Of a DNA stretch of 64,000 nucleotides, positions 12,660-24,548 are shown piece after piece (within the stretch, counting starts at the first letter, position 1; each line of letters begins with the position of its first letter). The notes beneath the pieces are model-generated. The model worked only from the letters and a program-made list of their open reading frames with translations. It had not been told where the DNA came from and ran no database searches. The position numbers were made by a program, and so were the translations under genes. The stretch is from assembly GCA_030063045.1 (NCBI GenBank), contig JAQSEB010000127.1, positions 434,001-498,000 of the forward strand, written 5' to 3'. The DNA is from Pratylenchus scribneri. Lineage: Eukaryota > Nematoda > Chromadorea > Rhabditida > Pratylenchidae.

Positions 12660-13385
12660 TTTTTTTTCCTGCAAAAAAAACTTTTTTTCCGCCAAAAAAA
12701 TATTTTTTACCGCCAAGACTTTTTTTCCTCCAAAAATCACTTTTTTTGCCGCCAATACCCCTTTTTCCTCCAAAAATAACTTTTTTACAGCCAATGATCC
12801 AAAACATGAAATTTTTGATTTTTCTTTCTAAAAATGGAATGAAGCTCTCTCAGCCAAATAAGAAATAATCTTAGCCTTGAAAAATCTTTATTCTAGCCCT
12901 GATCCTTATCTTACGATATCCTTATTTTATTCTTAGCCCCTAGAACCCTTGCTCCGACCCTTAGCCCCTAACCCTTAGGGCCCATACTCCCAACCTAACC
13001 TACCCTAACCATAGCCCTTTAGCCCCTAGGACCCATGCTCCGACCCTAACCTACCCCTAACCCTAGCCCATAGTCCCTAGATCCGATGTTCCAACCCGTG
13101 TCTAAGTCCTAAATAGTGGCCCTAAAACATATTTTGAATAAAAAATTTTAGATTTTTTTGAGCATTGAACGTTTGAAATGGGTTGGATTAAATATAATAT
13201 TATGATTTTTAAAAAAAAAAAATTAAAAATTTCATTTTTATGGGTCATTGGCGGTAAAAAAGTTATTTTTGGAGGAAAAAGAGGTATTGGCGGTAAAAAA
13301 GTGATTTTTGGAGGAAAAAAAGTCTTGGCGTTAAAAAATATTTTTTTGGCGGAAAAAAAGTTTTTCTTGGAGGAAAAAAAGGTTA
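12660..13385. repeat. long inverted repeat with telomere-like centre
   Basis: The left arm (about 12660-12830) and right arm (about 13215-13385) are inverted copies built from alternating GGAGGAAAAA and TTGGCGGTAAAAAA units. The centre (about 12890-13100) is rich in CCCTAACC and AGCCCCTA words. ORFs of 78 and 95 codons here are products of this repeat. Confidence 0.8.
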
Positions 13386-13826
13386 TCACTTATTTAATCG
13401 ATGTGTCTCAATGACCTGAGCATAAATCTGTTATTTGTCTTACATAAAAGTCAAAAATTAAAAGATTATAGGATATGGCAATTTTAATTTTCATAATTAT
13501 GATTAGTATTAAGGAGATTAGTAGTCTAAAGTCTAGCTTGGGAAAAGCTAAAGGCTTAATAGGAATAAGATAAAATATATTTCTGAGTATATTTAAATAA
13601 AGATAACCCACAAGGGAAATCCTTCAGCCTTCACTATTTTGATTTTCTTGGAGCCATAACTATTTATATTTACTTTTTCTCAGATCGACTTGTATTTTTT
13701 TATTCATTAATCATGGAAAGGGGTAGAATACTACCAATTTTGTTCCGATTGGAGCCTTAGACTAAAACTTAAACTCCAGGAAAATATTTAAATTCTAGTA
13801 AACCCTAATAAATACAATCAATATAA

Positions 13827-15599
13827 TCAAAAAAAAACCAACGAGAGCATTCCATTACATGCCACACTAGATAATCCAAGAAGAGCTAGACCTCCGATGC
13901 ACGCTACAATTCTAGCGTCTGTATATTGATCTAATGCAATTTTTTTCTTGTTTAAGTATTCATCCTTCTTCGATTTAACCAACCCTTTGAGCTCACTGAT
14001 ATCTTAAAAATTATTATATTTTTTATTAGGAAATATTTAATTTGTCAAAAAAAATTTGAAAATGTCGAAAAGATTTTAGCAGTTTAGCGGGTTGCCTCTA
14101 GACCACCAAATCTTATACCCATTCGATAGATCACTTCAAGACGCGTCGATTGATATATAATTTGTTCTTGGTATTATAAAAAATTAAGGTTTTTAAACCG
14201 TTTAAACCATTTTATGGGTTTTGATTTAAAACCAATTAAACCATGACTATAAATCGATGTGTCTTATCAATTCCTGTATAGGATTTGGAAGTCTAGAACA
14301 CACCACTAAGCCGTTATAATCTTTTCGATATTTTCAATGTTTTTTTCGATATTTTCAATGTTTTTTTTTGACTAATTAAATATCATCTTTTTTAATTTAA
14401 TTCGAAAAATAGTCAGTAATCCAAGATAAAATTTTAATATAAGGAATTTAGATAAATCTCTCCTTTCCCTGAGATTTCAAATCTTAATTTAAATAATTTT
14501 TTTAACTACTCTAATACAAAGGATATCAATTTTATTAATAATAGAAAAATAAAAAATATTGCATTAATTATTATATAAAATTATACAGCAAGTAGCTAAC
14601 ACTTGTGGATTTTGATTTATGGATTTTAATTTTTAATATTTTCATTTCGGATTACAGCAGGCGGATTTACAAAGAGATATAAATTTTCAAATTAAATTAC
14701 AAATTATTAATTTTTTAAGCGTTTTTTAGGAAAATTCTCAGAATATTTTTTAATCTATATAAAATAATTATTAAATTTTTGAAGTGTCATGTCAAATTCA
14801 ATTAATTGCTAGACAGTAAATACTTTTTTGATAACTTTAGTTAGTCATTCGGCTGTTTTATATAAAAAATTTTTTTGCTAAGGTTATATAATTTTAAAAA
14901 ATTAAATTGTTGTATAACTGTTTCGGATAAGCCTTATGTATAGTTTAGCCTTTCTCCGCTGCAAATTAAAAAATTTTAATAAATTATTATTTTTATTTCA
15001 AATGTATATTTTTTAAATCTTAAATTTTGGTCAGAAAATTGAGAAATTCTTTATATGGAAAACGCAAATGCCAGTTTTTCAAGAGGAAATCCTTAAACGA
15101 AAATCCACAAATAAAAATCTGCAAGAATCGCATCACTACCTAATAAGTAAACCTTTTAATAAATTTTAGTTTTTAAATCATTTTTAAATAATATCATAAT
15201 TTTTTAAAATTTTATTGCTAAAATTATTTTGGGAAAATTTTTAAATTATATTATAGAAAAAATATTTATTTTTTTAGTTTAGATTAGCAATATATTTATG
15301 AATTTTTAAAAACAAACGTTTATTGCGGTCTTTCTCAAATAAACCGCACCATGGAGCTGGTTCTTTAGGCTCTTTAAGGATATGTTCCAGAACCTCTTGA
15401 ATACAAACGGGAAAATGGCTTTGCGCATTTGTGCGACGCTCTTCATCCGCGGTCCATTGGTTGGTAGTTTTATAATCATCGTCACCGATCACATTAGGAA
15501 CTCCAGGAGCCCAATCACCACGTTCGAATATCACCGTCTCTTGTTGAGTTGGGCGAAGATAATTAGTCGAAAATAGGATTAAAAAATGATGAAAATCAT
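13827..15599 (-). CDS. secreted or membrane-anchored protein, two exons visible
   Basis: Exon 1 runs from ATG at 15599 to a donor at 15318 (AAAC|GTTTGT). Exon 2 is 14002-13827 and joins in phase 1. The N-terminus would be a signal peptide, but it requires one extra base in the six-base T run (15581-15586 on the plus strand); the body (with ..RGDWAPGVPNVIGDDDYK..) is then open. Exon 2 encodes a Lys-rich stretch and ends in a hydrophobic segment (ACIGGLALLGLSSVA) followed by 10 residues, suggesting a C-terminal membrane anchor. A foldback element lies in the intron. Family not recognised. An alternative stop at 15274 follows if the donor is not used. Confidence 0.55.
14035..14388. repeat. degenerate foldback element in an intron
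   Basis: Inverted arms meet near 14210. The left arm carries TATACCCATTCGATAGATC and ACGCGTCGATTGATATATAA, the same core words as the other foldbacks. A 21-bp CGATATTTTCAATGTTTTTTT unit is duplicated near the right end. No duplication of target DNA was recognised. Confidence 0.6.
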
Positions 15600-15708
15600 C
15601 TTTTCTTAAGAAAAATTATTATATCATTATAATTGCAGGGTTAAATTCCATTTAATTTAGTATCAGAAAAAAACAAATATAGACAAATATCAAGTACCCA
15701 CTATCACC

Positions 15709-16484
15709 CAGGACTGGGGCCGGAACTCAAAAAAATAGGAACGGAATTTTTTTCGGAATTGGAATTTTGAATTTTTTCGAATTTTTTCGGAACCGGAATC
15801 GGAACGGAACTCAAACACCGGAATTCCAGCTTTCGGAACTGGAATTCGGAATTTCTCAAAAAATTTTTAAATCCATCAAAAAGTGGAAAAAATTTGAAAA
15901 AGCAAAAAAAATTAAATTTTTCTCCAAAAAATTATTTTCAATGATATTTCAAAAAATAAAATTGAGGGTTTAATATTCTGGTAAATGAAAAGAAACTTCA
16001 ATGAAAGAATATGGCCCAAAAGCAAAAGCCACACTCTTGTTGGTGAATTGGCCGAAAGGGGCCCGGGAACGACGGTTCGACAACGACTTCCACCCAAATT
16101 TTTCAACTCCATCATATCATGGGTATTGATAAATGATTTTTTTAATTGAGGCTCTTTCTTTCAACGCAGATTTTATTGTTTGGCCAATTTTATCAAAAAA
16201 CTCTCCAGAGAGAATTGAATTTTTCATTTTTTTATTCTTAAAAGAATTGTAAAACATAACTATTTGCTGATTTAATTAAAGAACAAAATATTATAGGAAA
16301 AATAAGTAATTTTAATAAAAAAAGGAATTCGTTTCAATAAATATTCTAAATTTTAGAATGAAACTAGCAAAGGGTCCCCCGCTTTTTTCGGAATTTTTCG
16401 GAATTCGACCACTTATCGGAATCGGAACGGAACTCAAGCACCGGAATTCCGGCATTCGGAATCGGAATTCCGGCCCCACCCCTG
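15709..16484. mobile_element. hAT-type MITE, duplication CTATCACC
   Basis: Ends CAGGACTGGGGCCGGAA and TTCCGGCCCCACCCCTG with exact CTATCACC flanks. Subterminal GGAATTCCGG and CGGAATCGGAAC words are dense. Noncoding. The rest of 15600-17157 shows no gene. Confidence 0.88.
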
Positions 16485-17157
16485 CTATCACCGTTGATAT
16501 CCTGGTATTATTAATTACGGTATAATGCGAATATTATAATATTAATAAATAGGATATAAATTATTTTTTTGTTTTACTTTTTTTTATTCATGATAAATAT
16601 TTTAAAAATTGTAATAAAAATTAGAAATATCTCATAATTTTATGGGTTTTAAATTATCTTTTAGAAAATTTTGCTGAAATATGCATGCTTAACGCTTTTG
16701 TTGTATTAAATCCAATTTCTAATTAATAAATAAATCGGATTTGAAATTGCACTAATCATTATAGCAAGAAAATGAAAGGCTAAATATTTGGAAATTGAAT
16801 TTTTTGGATGTTTTGTGATTGCTGATTGGTAAATACATTTTGTCCACGTTTTTTAAATTCATTTAATTTATTCACCTGGGACGAATTAATTTTTCCTTTT
16901 TATTTTCTGAAGCGATATTACACTTAAAGACGTATATTCTAACTGTTGACTTTTCATAAAACAAGGAATTCTTGTCTAAATTTTTTGCGATTTATATTTT
17001 TAAATCATTTAGAACGCAAATTAGCAATGAGAAATCACCATTTTCAACGCGTTATTTTCAGCCCACATTTTTGTACTTTAATCAAAATGATTTAAGCTTT
17101 ATCCTTAATTAATGATATTTTTCTTAATTTAAAAATCAGATTTATTTTTAAATTAAG

Positions 17158-19602
17158 ATGATATTATTTGTTTTATTTGTATTATCTTTTTGTCGCCTTT
17201 TTCCTGTATCTGCTGCGGATTTAGTGAAGCAGCTGACGGATATCAACAAGGACAAAACAGATCTATCCTTATGCCATTTCAAATTCGAGTCGATTCCAGC
17301 CGATAATGCCAAAACCATGATGGACCGTTTTAACTATGCAAAGAATAAGGGCCAAAATATGTCGAATTTGATTAATGAGAATGTTGTATCTTACCCAGAG
17401 ATCATGCGCATTCCCGATAAGAAGGATTGGGAAATTGAAGTGGAAGATAAGGTTTAATTTTCAAAAATATTTACATTAATAATTATTTAATGAATATGAA
17501 TGATAATATGGTTTATTGATAGCTAACCATTAGGCTGGATAATCATTCAAAAGATGGTGAAAATTTCCCACTAAAACTTTATTTGAGAATTGGCTTTTTC
17601 CTAGTGATCTGATCAACACATCGAGAATTTTATTTTAGTTCATTTGAAAGAGCAGTCAAATTGAATCGTATTTTTTTGTGCGAGAAGTTGCTTCAAAATT
17701 GCTAACAGCTTTAAAAATTTAACTTTTTTTAAAAAATTAGATCCAATCTATAGGTGGTTAATAATTAATACGATATGCATGTTAAAAATATAAAATGGAT
17801 TATATAGCTAACTTAATTGTTAAATAACAAAGATATTCTCATTACAAATTTTATTTCGGAAATATTCATATCAATATTATATTAAAAGATAAGCTTGAAT
17901 CAAGCTTAAAATTTGTTTAAAAATTTTTCGTTTATTACAATCATTCATATTATATGGCATTTTTAATTAAAAAGGTACCCTTTGAACCACCAGTAATTAA
18001 ACAAGGATCTGAATTCATTATTAATGGTTTCAAAGAACTTGCCAATCTGAATGCAAATTTCAAAATTCTTTTGGAAAATAAGGATTTGCAGGCAAATTCA
18101 ATGTACTTGAATCGTGAAATTCGCATTATAAAAAACAAATATTGTTTCGCGCTATTGTGCTATTATTTAAAGAACAATGCTAAGCAAAATAAATATCTTG
18201 CAATGCCAGTTGCAATTTCTTATAACAAGGTTAATTTGGAAAAAGTATAATAGTTCAACTTATTAGCAATAAAAATTGCATAATTTATTTTATATAAATT
18301 ATTTAATTTATCTATTACATGTTCTATCACTTTGTTAACAATATGAAATTAAATTTTTAAAATATCATAAATTATAAAAAAATTTTGATAAAATTATTTT
18401 TAAATAAAATATTTGAAAAAATAAGACAACTTTAATGGTCTATTCTTCTAGCTAGCTCATTTAAAATTATTTTAATCCGACTGACTATTGAGTAAAAAAT
18501 AATTTTTGAATTTGAACTAGAAGTTATATAATTAGAAATATAATCAAAAATTAAATATTAAACAATAATAATACAATTAATAATTATAGGAAATTGCTCC
18601 AATCAGGGGTGGGGTCGAAATTTCGATTTTCGATTTCGATCATCGAAATTTCGATGTTTTAGTTTCGATTCGATTTCGATTTCGAAAAGCGTCGAGTTTC
18701 GAAAAAATTTCGAAAAAGGCAAAGGGGGAACCCTTTGCCAGTTTCAATGAAAAATTTGGTATGTTTTTGAAACGAATTCCTTTTTTACTTAAAATTTCCT
18801 TATTTTTGCTCAAAATATTTAGTTTTTTAATTTATTTTTCAATTATTAAATCATCAAAATATGTTTTATAATTGTTTTAGGAATAAAAAAATGAAAAGTT
18901 CAAGATTTTAATAATATTATTTTGATGGAAATGTCCAAACAATAATGTAACATGGAAAGAACCGCACCTAAAATAATCATCGAAAAAAAATCTACCAATT
19001 AATTTGTCATTTAAAAAATATCAAATAAAACCTTATGAAAAAAACCAAAAATTTCTTAAATAGAAAAGCTAAGTTCAGTTGGGTATTGGCTTCATTGGCA
19101 ACTATTTTTGGCCAATAACAAAAACAAGAAAATTTGAAAAAGTTTCTTTTATTTTATCGAAATGCTAAACCCTAAAATTTTATTTTTGAAATATCATTGA
19201 ATATTTTTTTTGGATAAAAATTTCACTTTTTTGTATTTTCAGAATTTTTTTCAATTTTTAAAGGATTTGAAAATTTTTTGAAAAATTTCGAATTTCGATT
19301 TCGATTATCGAAATTTCGACGTTTTAGTTTCGTTTCGATTTCGATTTCGATTTGGAAGTGAGTTTCGATTTCGAAGCAAATTTCGATTTCGATTTTTTTG
19401 AGTTTCGACCCCAGCCCTGGCTCCAATGGTTGAAGCTTTCACAAAAAAACCACTGGGTGATTGGGAGGTGCCTAAAGATATTCTTGAGATTGCACATAAA
19501 GAGACAGAGTTAAAAGATAAGACTTCAAGTGGAAATTTGTATGCCACAATTGCTGATGACTCAAAGAAGGAGACTGTTTTCGTTCAAATCGCGAAGGCCT
19601 AG
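17158..19602 (+). pseudogene. secreted-protein gene interrupted by a MITE
   Basis: Exon 1 (17158-17451) starts with a signal peptide (MILFVLFVLSFCRLFPVSA) and encodes 98 residues. A coding-like exon follows from 17522 and becomes open through the next stretch only if one T is added to the run at 17595-17599. Another exon is about 17975-18244, and a last exon begins at 18590 and resumes at 19428-19602. The last exon is split by an 816-bp hAT MITE (18604-19419); without it and one duplication copy the frame continues to the TAG at 19602. Family not recognised. With the insertion the transcript could survive only if the MITE were spliced out. Confidence 0.55.
18604..19419. mobile_element. hAT-type MITE inside a coding exon
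   Basis: Terminal repeats CAGGGGTGGGGTCGAAA and TTTCGACCCCAGCCCTG, exact 8-bp duplication GCTCCAAT. Subterminal arrays of TTTCGATTTCGAT. The duplication lies in the reading frame of the last exon of the host gene, so this is an exonic insertion. Confidence 0.92.
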
Positions 19603-19835
19603 ACCTAGATGATGCATGATGGTTAAATTGGAGAAAAGACAAAAGATACTGATGAAAAATGATTCTTTTTCTTATTTGATTCAGCATCAAAAGTAAATAA
19701 AATAATTGCATTAAAAATAGAAAATTATTAATTTGCGACGAAAAATACAGTTAAGCCCTTTTAGAAATGAGAATATTTAAGGCTAAAAACCTGGTCAGCA
19801 TTTTAAAATTTTTCTCTGTTATGCCTCTTAATTTA

Positions 19836-19882
19836 TTTACAAGTGCTCGGTCGCCGCTTCGCGGCTCCCGAGCGCTTGTAAA
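19836..19882. other. very strong GC-rich hairpin
   Basis: TTTACAAGTGCTCGG pairs with CCGAGCGCTTGTAAA (one T/G wobble) and the inner GCCGC-TTC-GCGGC forms a second stem, all in 47 bases of otherwise AT-rich sequence. It lies about 240 bp after the stop of the preceding gene. No A/B boxes or Helitron-like CTRR end were recognised. Confidence 0.7.
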
Positions 19883-20149
19883 ACGACATAAGAAAGAAAA
19901 TTAGTAAAATATATAAACATTCCATTCGAATTAAAATAGAAGATTGCAGTCCTAATTGAAGAATGAAACACGCTGTGGATTATCTAGCTAATTTTACACT
20001 TTCTTACATACTCCCTTGATCATATCCTCACTTCATCTTTTTCATATCAATCAAAACTTCTTTTCATAAACCATATCACACACTTTCATTTTCCATTCAT
20101 ATTTCTCACTAAATTCATTCGTCCCTTAAATTTACCTAACATCTCTTTT

Positions 20150-20650
20150 GTTTACCTATCATTCTCGACTATTCCCGGTTTTATGCCTTTCTCCTGGCTT
20201 TTTACATTCCATTCTCGACTATTCCCGGTTTTATGCCTTTCTCCTGGCTTTTTACATTCCATTCTCGACTATTCCCGATTTTATGCCTTTCGTTCTCGAC
20301 TATTGTTGGTTTTTACCGTTACTCTCGACTATTCTCGGCTTTATTCCATTCATTCTCGACTATTCTCGGCTTTATTCCATTCATTCTCGACTATTCTCGG
20401 CTTTATTCCATCCATTCTCGACTATTCCTAAATTTACACCTTCCATTCTAGGCTATTCTCGACTTTATACGTTCTATTCCTGGCTTTTTCCCTTCATTCT
20501 CGACCATTCTCGGCTTTTAACCTTCATTCTAGACCATTCTTGGCTTTTTATTTTAGCCTTCATTCTCGATCATTCTCGGCTTTTTAGCCTTCATTCTCGA
20601 CCATTCCCTGCTCTTTAGCCTTAATTCACGACCATTCCCCGCTTTTTATC
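20150..20650. repeat. minisatellite, about 30-35 bp x 15
   Basis: Imperfect tandem array of CATTCTCGACTATTC..GGCTTT units, first with a 50-bp higher-order period, later drifting to TCATTCTCGACCATTC. Open frames on the plus strand are repeat artefacts. From 19603 to 21050 I see no gene apart from this array and the hairpin. Confidence 0.9.
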
Positions 20651-21049
20651 CTTACTATAAACAAATTGCAATATATGGAATTGAAAAAAATTAAAATAAT
20701 ATCAAAAAAAATATTCTCACAATATTATAATATTGCTTATTTGAATATCGCCAACATCATTTGTACTATCAAAAGAGAACATTCAATTCTCGAATCTCGA
20801 TATCAATAGGACAAATTCTTAGAAGAAAATTAAATATCAAAAAATATATTCTGATTATCATGATTCATAAAAAGTAGGTTAATCGGCTTTTTTTTATTTA
20901 TTATCTCACAATTGCCAATATTCATATTCATAAAATGAGCAATTGAAAGAGGCAATGGAAGTTTGAATTACAGTTTCAAATTGAATTTTTTTATTTTATT
21001 ACATATCCATTGAGGGAATAAAAATTATTGCAAAATTATAGGATCTTTC

Positions 21050-24000
21050 ACAACATATTGGTATTGACATGATTTAACATTGCAGTCATTTCTCGATGAT
21101 TAGCCATTCTTATTGCGCAAAGAATCCCAAGAGAGGCTAAAAATTATAAATATATATTAATAATAATAATTTATTAATGCAGACAAATATTTTTAATATT
21201 GAAAAATTATTTTTTTGATACTTACAAATTTTTGTCTTGCAAATATTATTTTCTTTATCCCACTTATTTAATTAGTTTATGTATTTACCCGGCGGATTGA
21301 ACGCTACTCCCATCCGGGCGCAAATGCACTTGGCTCATTTTATTTTGATGGAGCAGCAAATTGAGACCGCGCATTTCAGCAACGTGGTTGGGATGATCAA
21401 CGGGAACAATGTCAGGCAGAGCAAATTCCAAATGGGCAATTTCATTATCCATATGGCAACTGGAAATTGAACATGTTAATTTAATGCATTATTTAAAAAA
21501 TAATATTTGCTTATTCGTTAAAGGCTAAATCGATCCAAATGTTTGGAACCGTCCGGGGTCAATTCCACAATAGATAAAAGGCAGGGCCAATATGGTCAAT
21601 TCCACAATAGGGTCAATGTGGGCGTTTTCGACTTATAATAAATCAGAAACCGGTTTTAGACCCTACAAACCTTATACCATTTTGTAGATATCATCAAAAC
21701 GCATCGATTGGTATATAATTTGTCTTGATTTGGGCCAAAATTAAAGAGTTTAAAACCAAAAACTGGAATAGATGGTTTAAACGGTTTAATATCCTTTAAT
21801 TTGGATCAAACCATGACAAATTATATACCAATCGATGCGTCTCGGTGAGATCTACAAAATGGTATAAGGTTTGTAGGGTCTAAAACTGGTTTCTGATTTA
21901 TTATAAGTCGAAAACGCCCACATTGACCCTATTGTGGAATTGACTACATTGACCCTATTGTGGAATTGACATAGCACCGTTTGGAACATTTATTGTAAAA
22001 TTTCAATATTTATTATTATTTTTGCCTACACTTTTAAATTTCATCATGAGTGAAAAACAATTTTGGTAAAGAAAAATTTATATTTTATTTGATTTTAGGA
22101 TTATAATTTATAATATAAAAAGTCATTGATATTAAGTTAGGTCAAGTCAAAATAAATTTTGGTGTCTAGAAATTTAAAGTTCTTCTACAAGAATTTGATG
22201 AGCATTGAGCCGATAATCAGCAAATTAAATGTTAAAGAAATAAAAATGACGAATATTGTGTGATCGGTATCGGAAAAAAGAGGCTAATTCTAATAAAAAG
22301 GAATAGGAATAAAATTTTTCGAAAAAATTAAAAAATAATTTCTAAATTTCCATCAATATCTTAAAAACATTTGGTTATACACATAATAAATTTCGATAAT
22401 AAATTTATTTTTATTTTTACTTGTGTTTGATGTGCAATTTAATGCCCTCAAAGCGATCCGCCATCTCATCGGCTCTTTAAAAAATTTTTAAATTTTATTT
22501 TAAATTTTTTAATTTACGAGAACATTCCCATGCATTTGCGTTGATAGAAACTGGCGACATTCCAAATTTTGCCTTTTTGAATCCAAGCATTTGTTGCATT
22601 TTTGAACGATTTCATAGTAGATTTGTGGCTTAAAAAAATTAAATTTTGCAATATATTGAGTTTGCTTTAGCCAAAGATTATAGTCGATGTCAAAAGCAAT
22701 ATTTTTTTAAATTAAATTTTCAAAGAATTAATTTGATATTAATTATTTCTTTTAATGCAAAATATTCCAGACCCTTCTTTTGTTTCGGCATAGCATTTAG
22801 TAAATGTACTGCCTGATTTCCACTCATAAGTGGCCCAAATTTCGATCTCAACCTCATGCACTCCTGGGTCAGAATCGGGATTAAATTCACTGTCAGTCAG
22901 TTTATGTTTCTTGATGTGCAATTCACTGAAATTGCAGATTGTGCAGCCATCGAAAAAGACCAATGCCAAATCTGTACATATTGTTGAAATAATAAGTTTA
23001 TTAAAGAAAAATTTTCCACAAAATTATTCAAAACACCATTTTGAGGTTTAAATTTTATTTAAGATTTATTATGATATTTAAAATAAATTGTTTAAGATTA
23101 AATATCAATTTGATATTAAAATAATAACTGCCTTCTTTAGTACCAATTTTAGGCAAAAAATTTCATTTTTGAAATGATATAGGGGTAGTAAAATTTAATA
23201 TCTCCGAAAAATTGAGTTCAAAAATTTTCTAGGAATATGACCAATACTGATACTGATAACCATTATGGCAAATGTTTTGATAATTAATTTTTTAATTTTG
23301 TATAATTTCAAAAGAAAAATGATTTAAAAATAAATGGCAAAGAATAAAATAAATGCTCATCAGTTTATTTAATGAGTTTTAATGTTCATTATCTCTTTAA
23401 AAGTATAAAATTCAATTGTAATTAAGGGAAACAGATTGAAATTGGAAAGGAGTTAAGCAATGTGATTAAAATTTGTATTAATAATTTTTTAAAATTAAAA
23501 ATATTTTTACCTTGTTTGTCCCCTTTGACGATGGAACTTTCACTGGCAGGGCCATTCTCGAATACATGCGCCAAAATGCATTGCTTGCGTAATTCATAGT
23601 ATGGATCGCCACATTCTTTGCCATAATTATCCATTTGTCCCGCCCATTCATGAAAATCATTGATACAGCCAATTTCCATTGGTCCATCAGTGCCATATGA
23701 ATGATCCAATGCGAGCATATATTCGCCTTTGGCATCGTCCCAGATCTACAATTGAAAAAATATTAGATTATAAGAAAAAAAATTAATTTCTTAATCAAAT
23801 AAAACAATATTTATAATTGTGAATTTGACATTAAAAAATTTATTTTTGAGTATTTTATAAATTTTCTTTGATAAATGAGATTTAAAATTCCGAAAAAATA
23901 TTGAAAATTGCAGAGATATCAATTTTACTATAAAAATCTGATCTTCATTCATAATATCATAAAAAATATAAAAATAAAAAATACCCCGCATTTTCCATTA

Positions 24001-24216
24001 TCATAAAGAACGGATGCTTCCTTAGGAATGTCCTCAAAACCAGTGAGCAGTTTTTCTCATTTCCTCGTTTGGCATTATTTCCTCATTGGATTCACCTCCA
24101 CCATTTTGTCCAGGAAAGTCGACATTTGGTTTTGGCATTTTTTGTCCCGAAAAATATGGAAAAGTTTGGAAGAGAATGATCACAAGAATAATTGGGTAGT
24201 GAGAGAAAAAATTCAT
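21050..24216 (-). CDS. secreted Cys-containing protein, at least six exons
   Basis: Exons (minus strand): 24216-23985, 23745-23511, 22971-22773, 22628-22518, 22474-22421, 21459-21289, plus an unresolved last exon about 21140-21050. Splice phases match at each of the first five junctions, so an apparent stop at 22739 is intronic. Exon 1 begins with a signal peptide (MNFFSHYPIILVIILFQTF..) and needs one base fewer in the five-base run at 24051-24055 to join its second half. The protein has at least 10 cysteines in pairs such as DGCTIC and ends near a hydrophobic stretch. The reading phase into the last exon does not fit as sequenced. Intron 6 and flank hold the foldback at 21550. Family not recognised. 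Confidence 0.62.
21550..21978. mobile_element. foldback element, duplication GTTTGGAAC
   Basis: A 429-bp inverted repeat with outer GTCAATTCCACAATAG / CTATTGTGGAATTGAC words and flanks GTTTGGAAC on both sides. The arms contain TATACCATTTTGTAGAT and CGCATCGATTGGTATATAA, the same core as 1753-2172. Confidence 0.82.
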
Positions 24217-24548
24217 TTTTCTGAAATGAAAATTATTTTAAATTTATTTTTATGGGATAAAGTAAAATTAAAAATTCATAAAATATGAGAAAATATAATT
24301 TTATTACTTTAAATCAAATTTATTAAAAAGTAATTTTGAATAATAAAATTGTGAATGAATTTTTATTCTTTTTAATTTGAAAATGACGATAGATATAGAT
24401 AAATTGATGACTGTCCCTGTTTTATAAATTTTCCACCGAAAATGATTAATCATTTTTAATAAAATCCTACTAAATTTTTTATCATTTCATTTGATTAATC
24501 TTTCAATTACACAAATTATTTTTCAATTTTTAACAATCTAAATCAAAA
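24217..24548. promoter_or_regulatory. divergent intergenic region
   Basis: About 330 bp of AT-rich DNA between the start codons of two divergently transcribed secreted-protein genes. No clear TATA box or other motif was recognised; it presumably holds both promoters. Confidence 0.3.

Noticed and set aside
12890..13100. Chromosome end or real telomere
   Set aside because: The telomere-like words are degenerate, enclosed by an inverted repeat and flanked by genes on both sides.
20148..20618. 156-codon plus ORF with repeated short words
   Set aside because: Pure product of the minisatellite; no domain, splice or promoter support.
21279..21470. 63-codon plus ORF
   Set aside because: The minus strand has a phase-consistent exon here with acceptor, donor and better protein composition.
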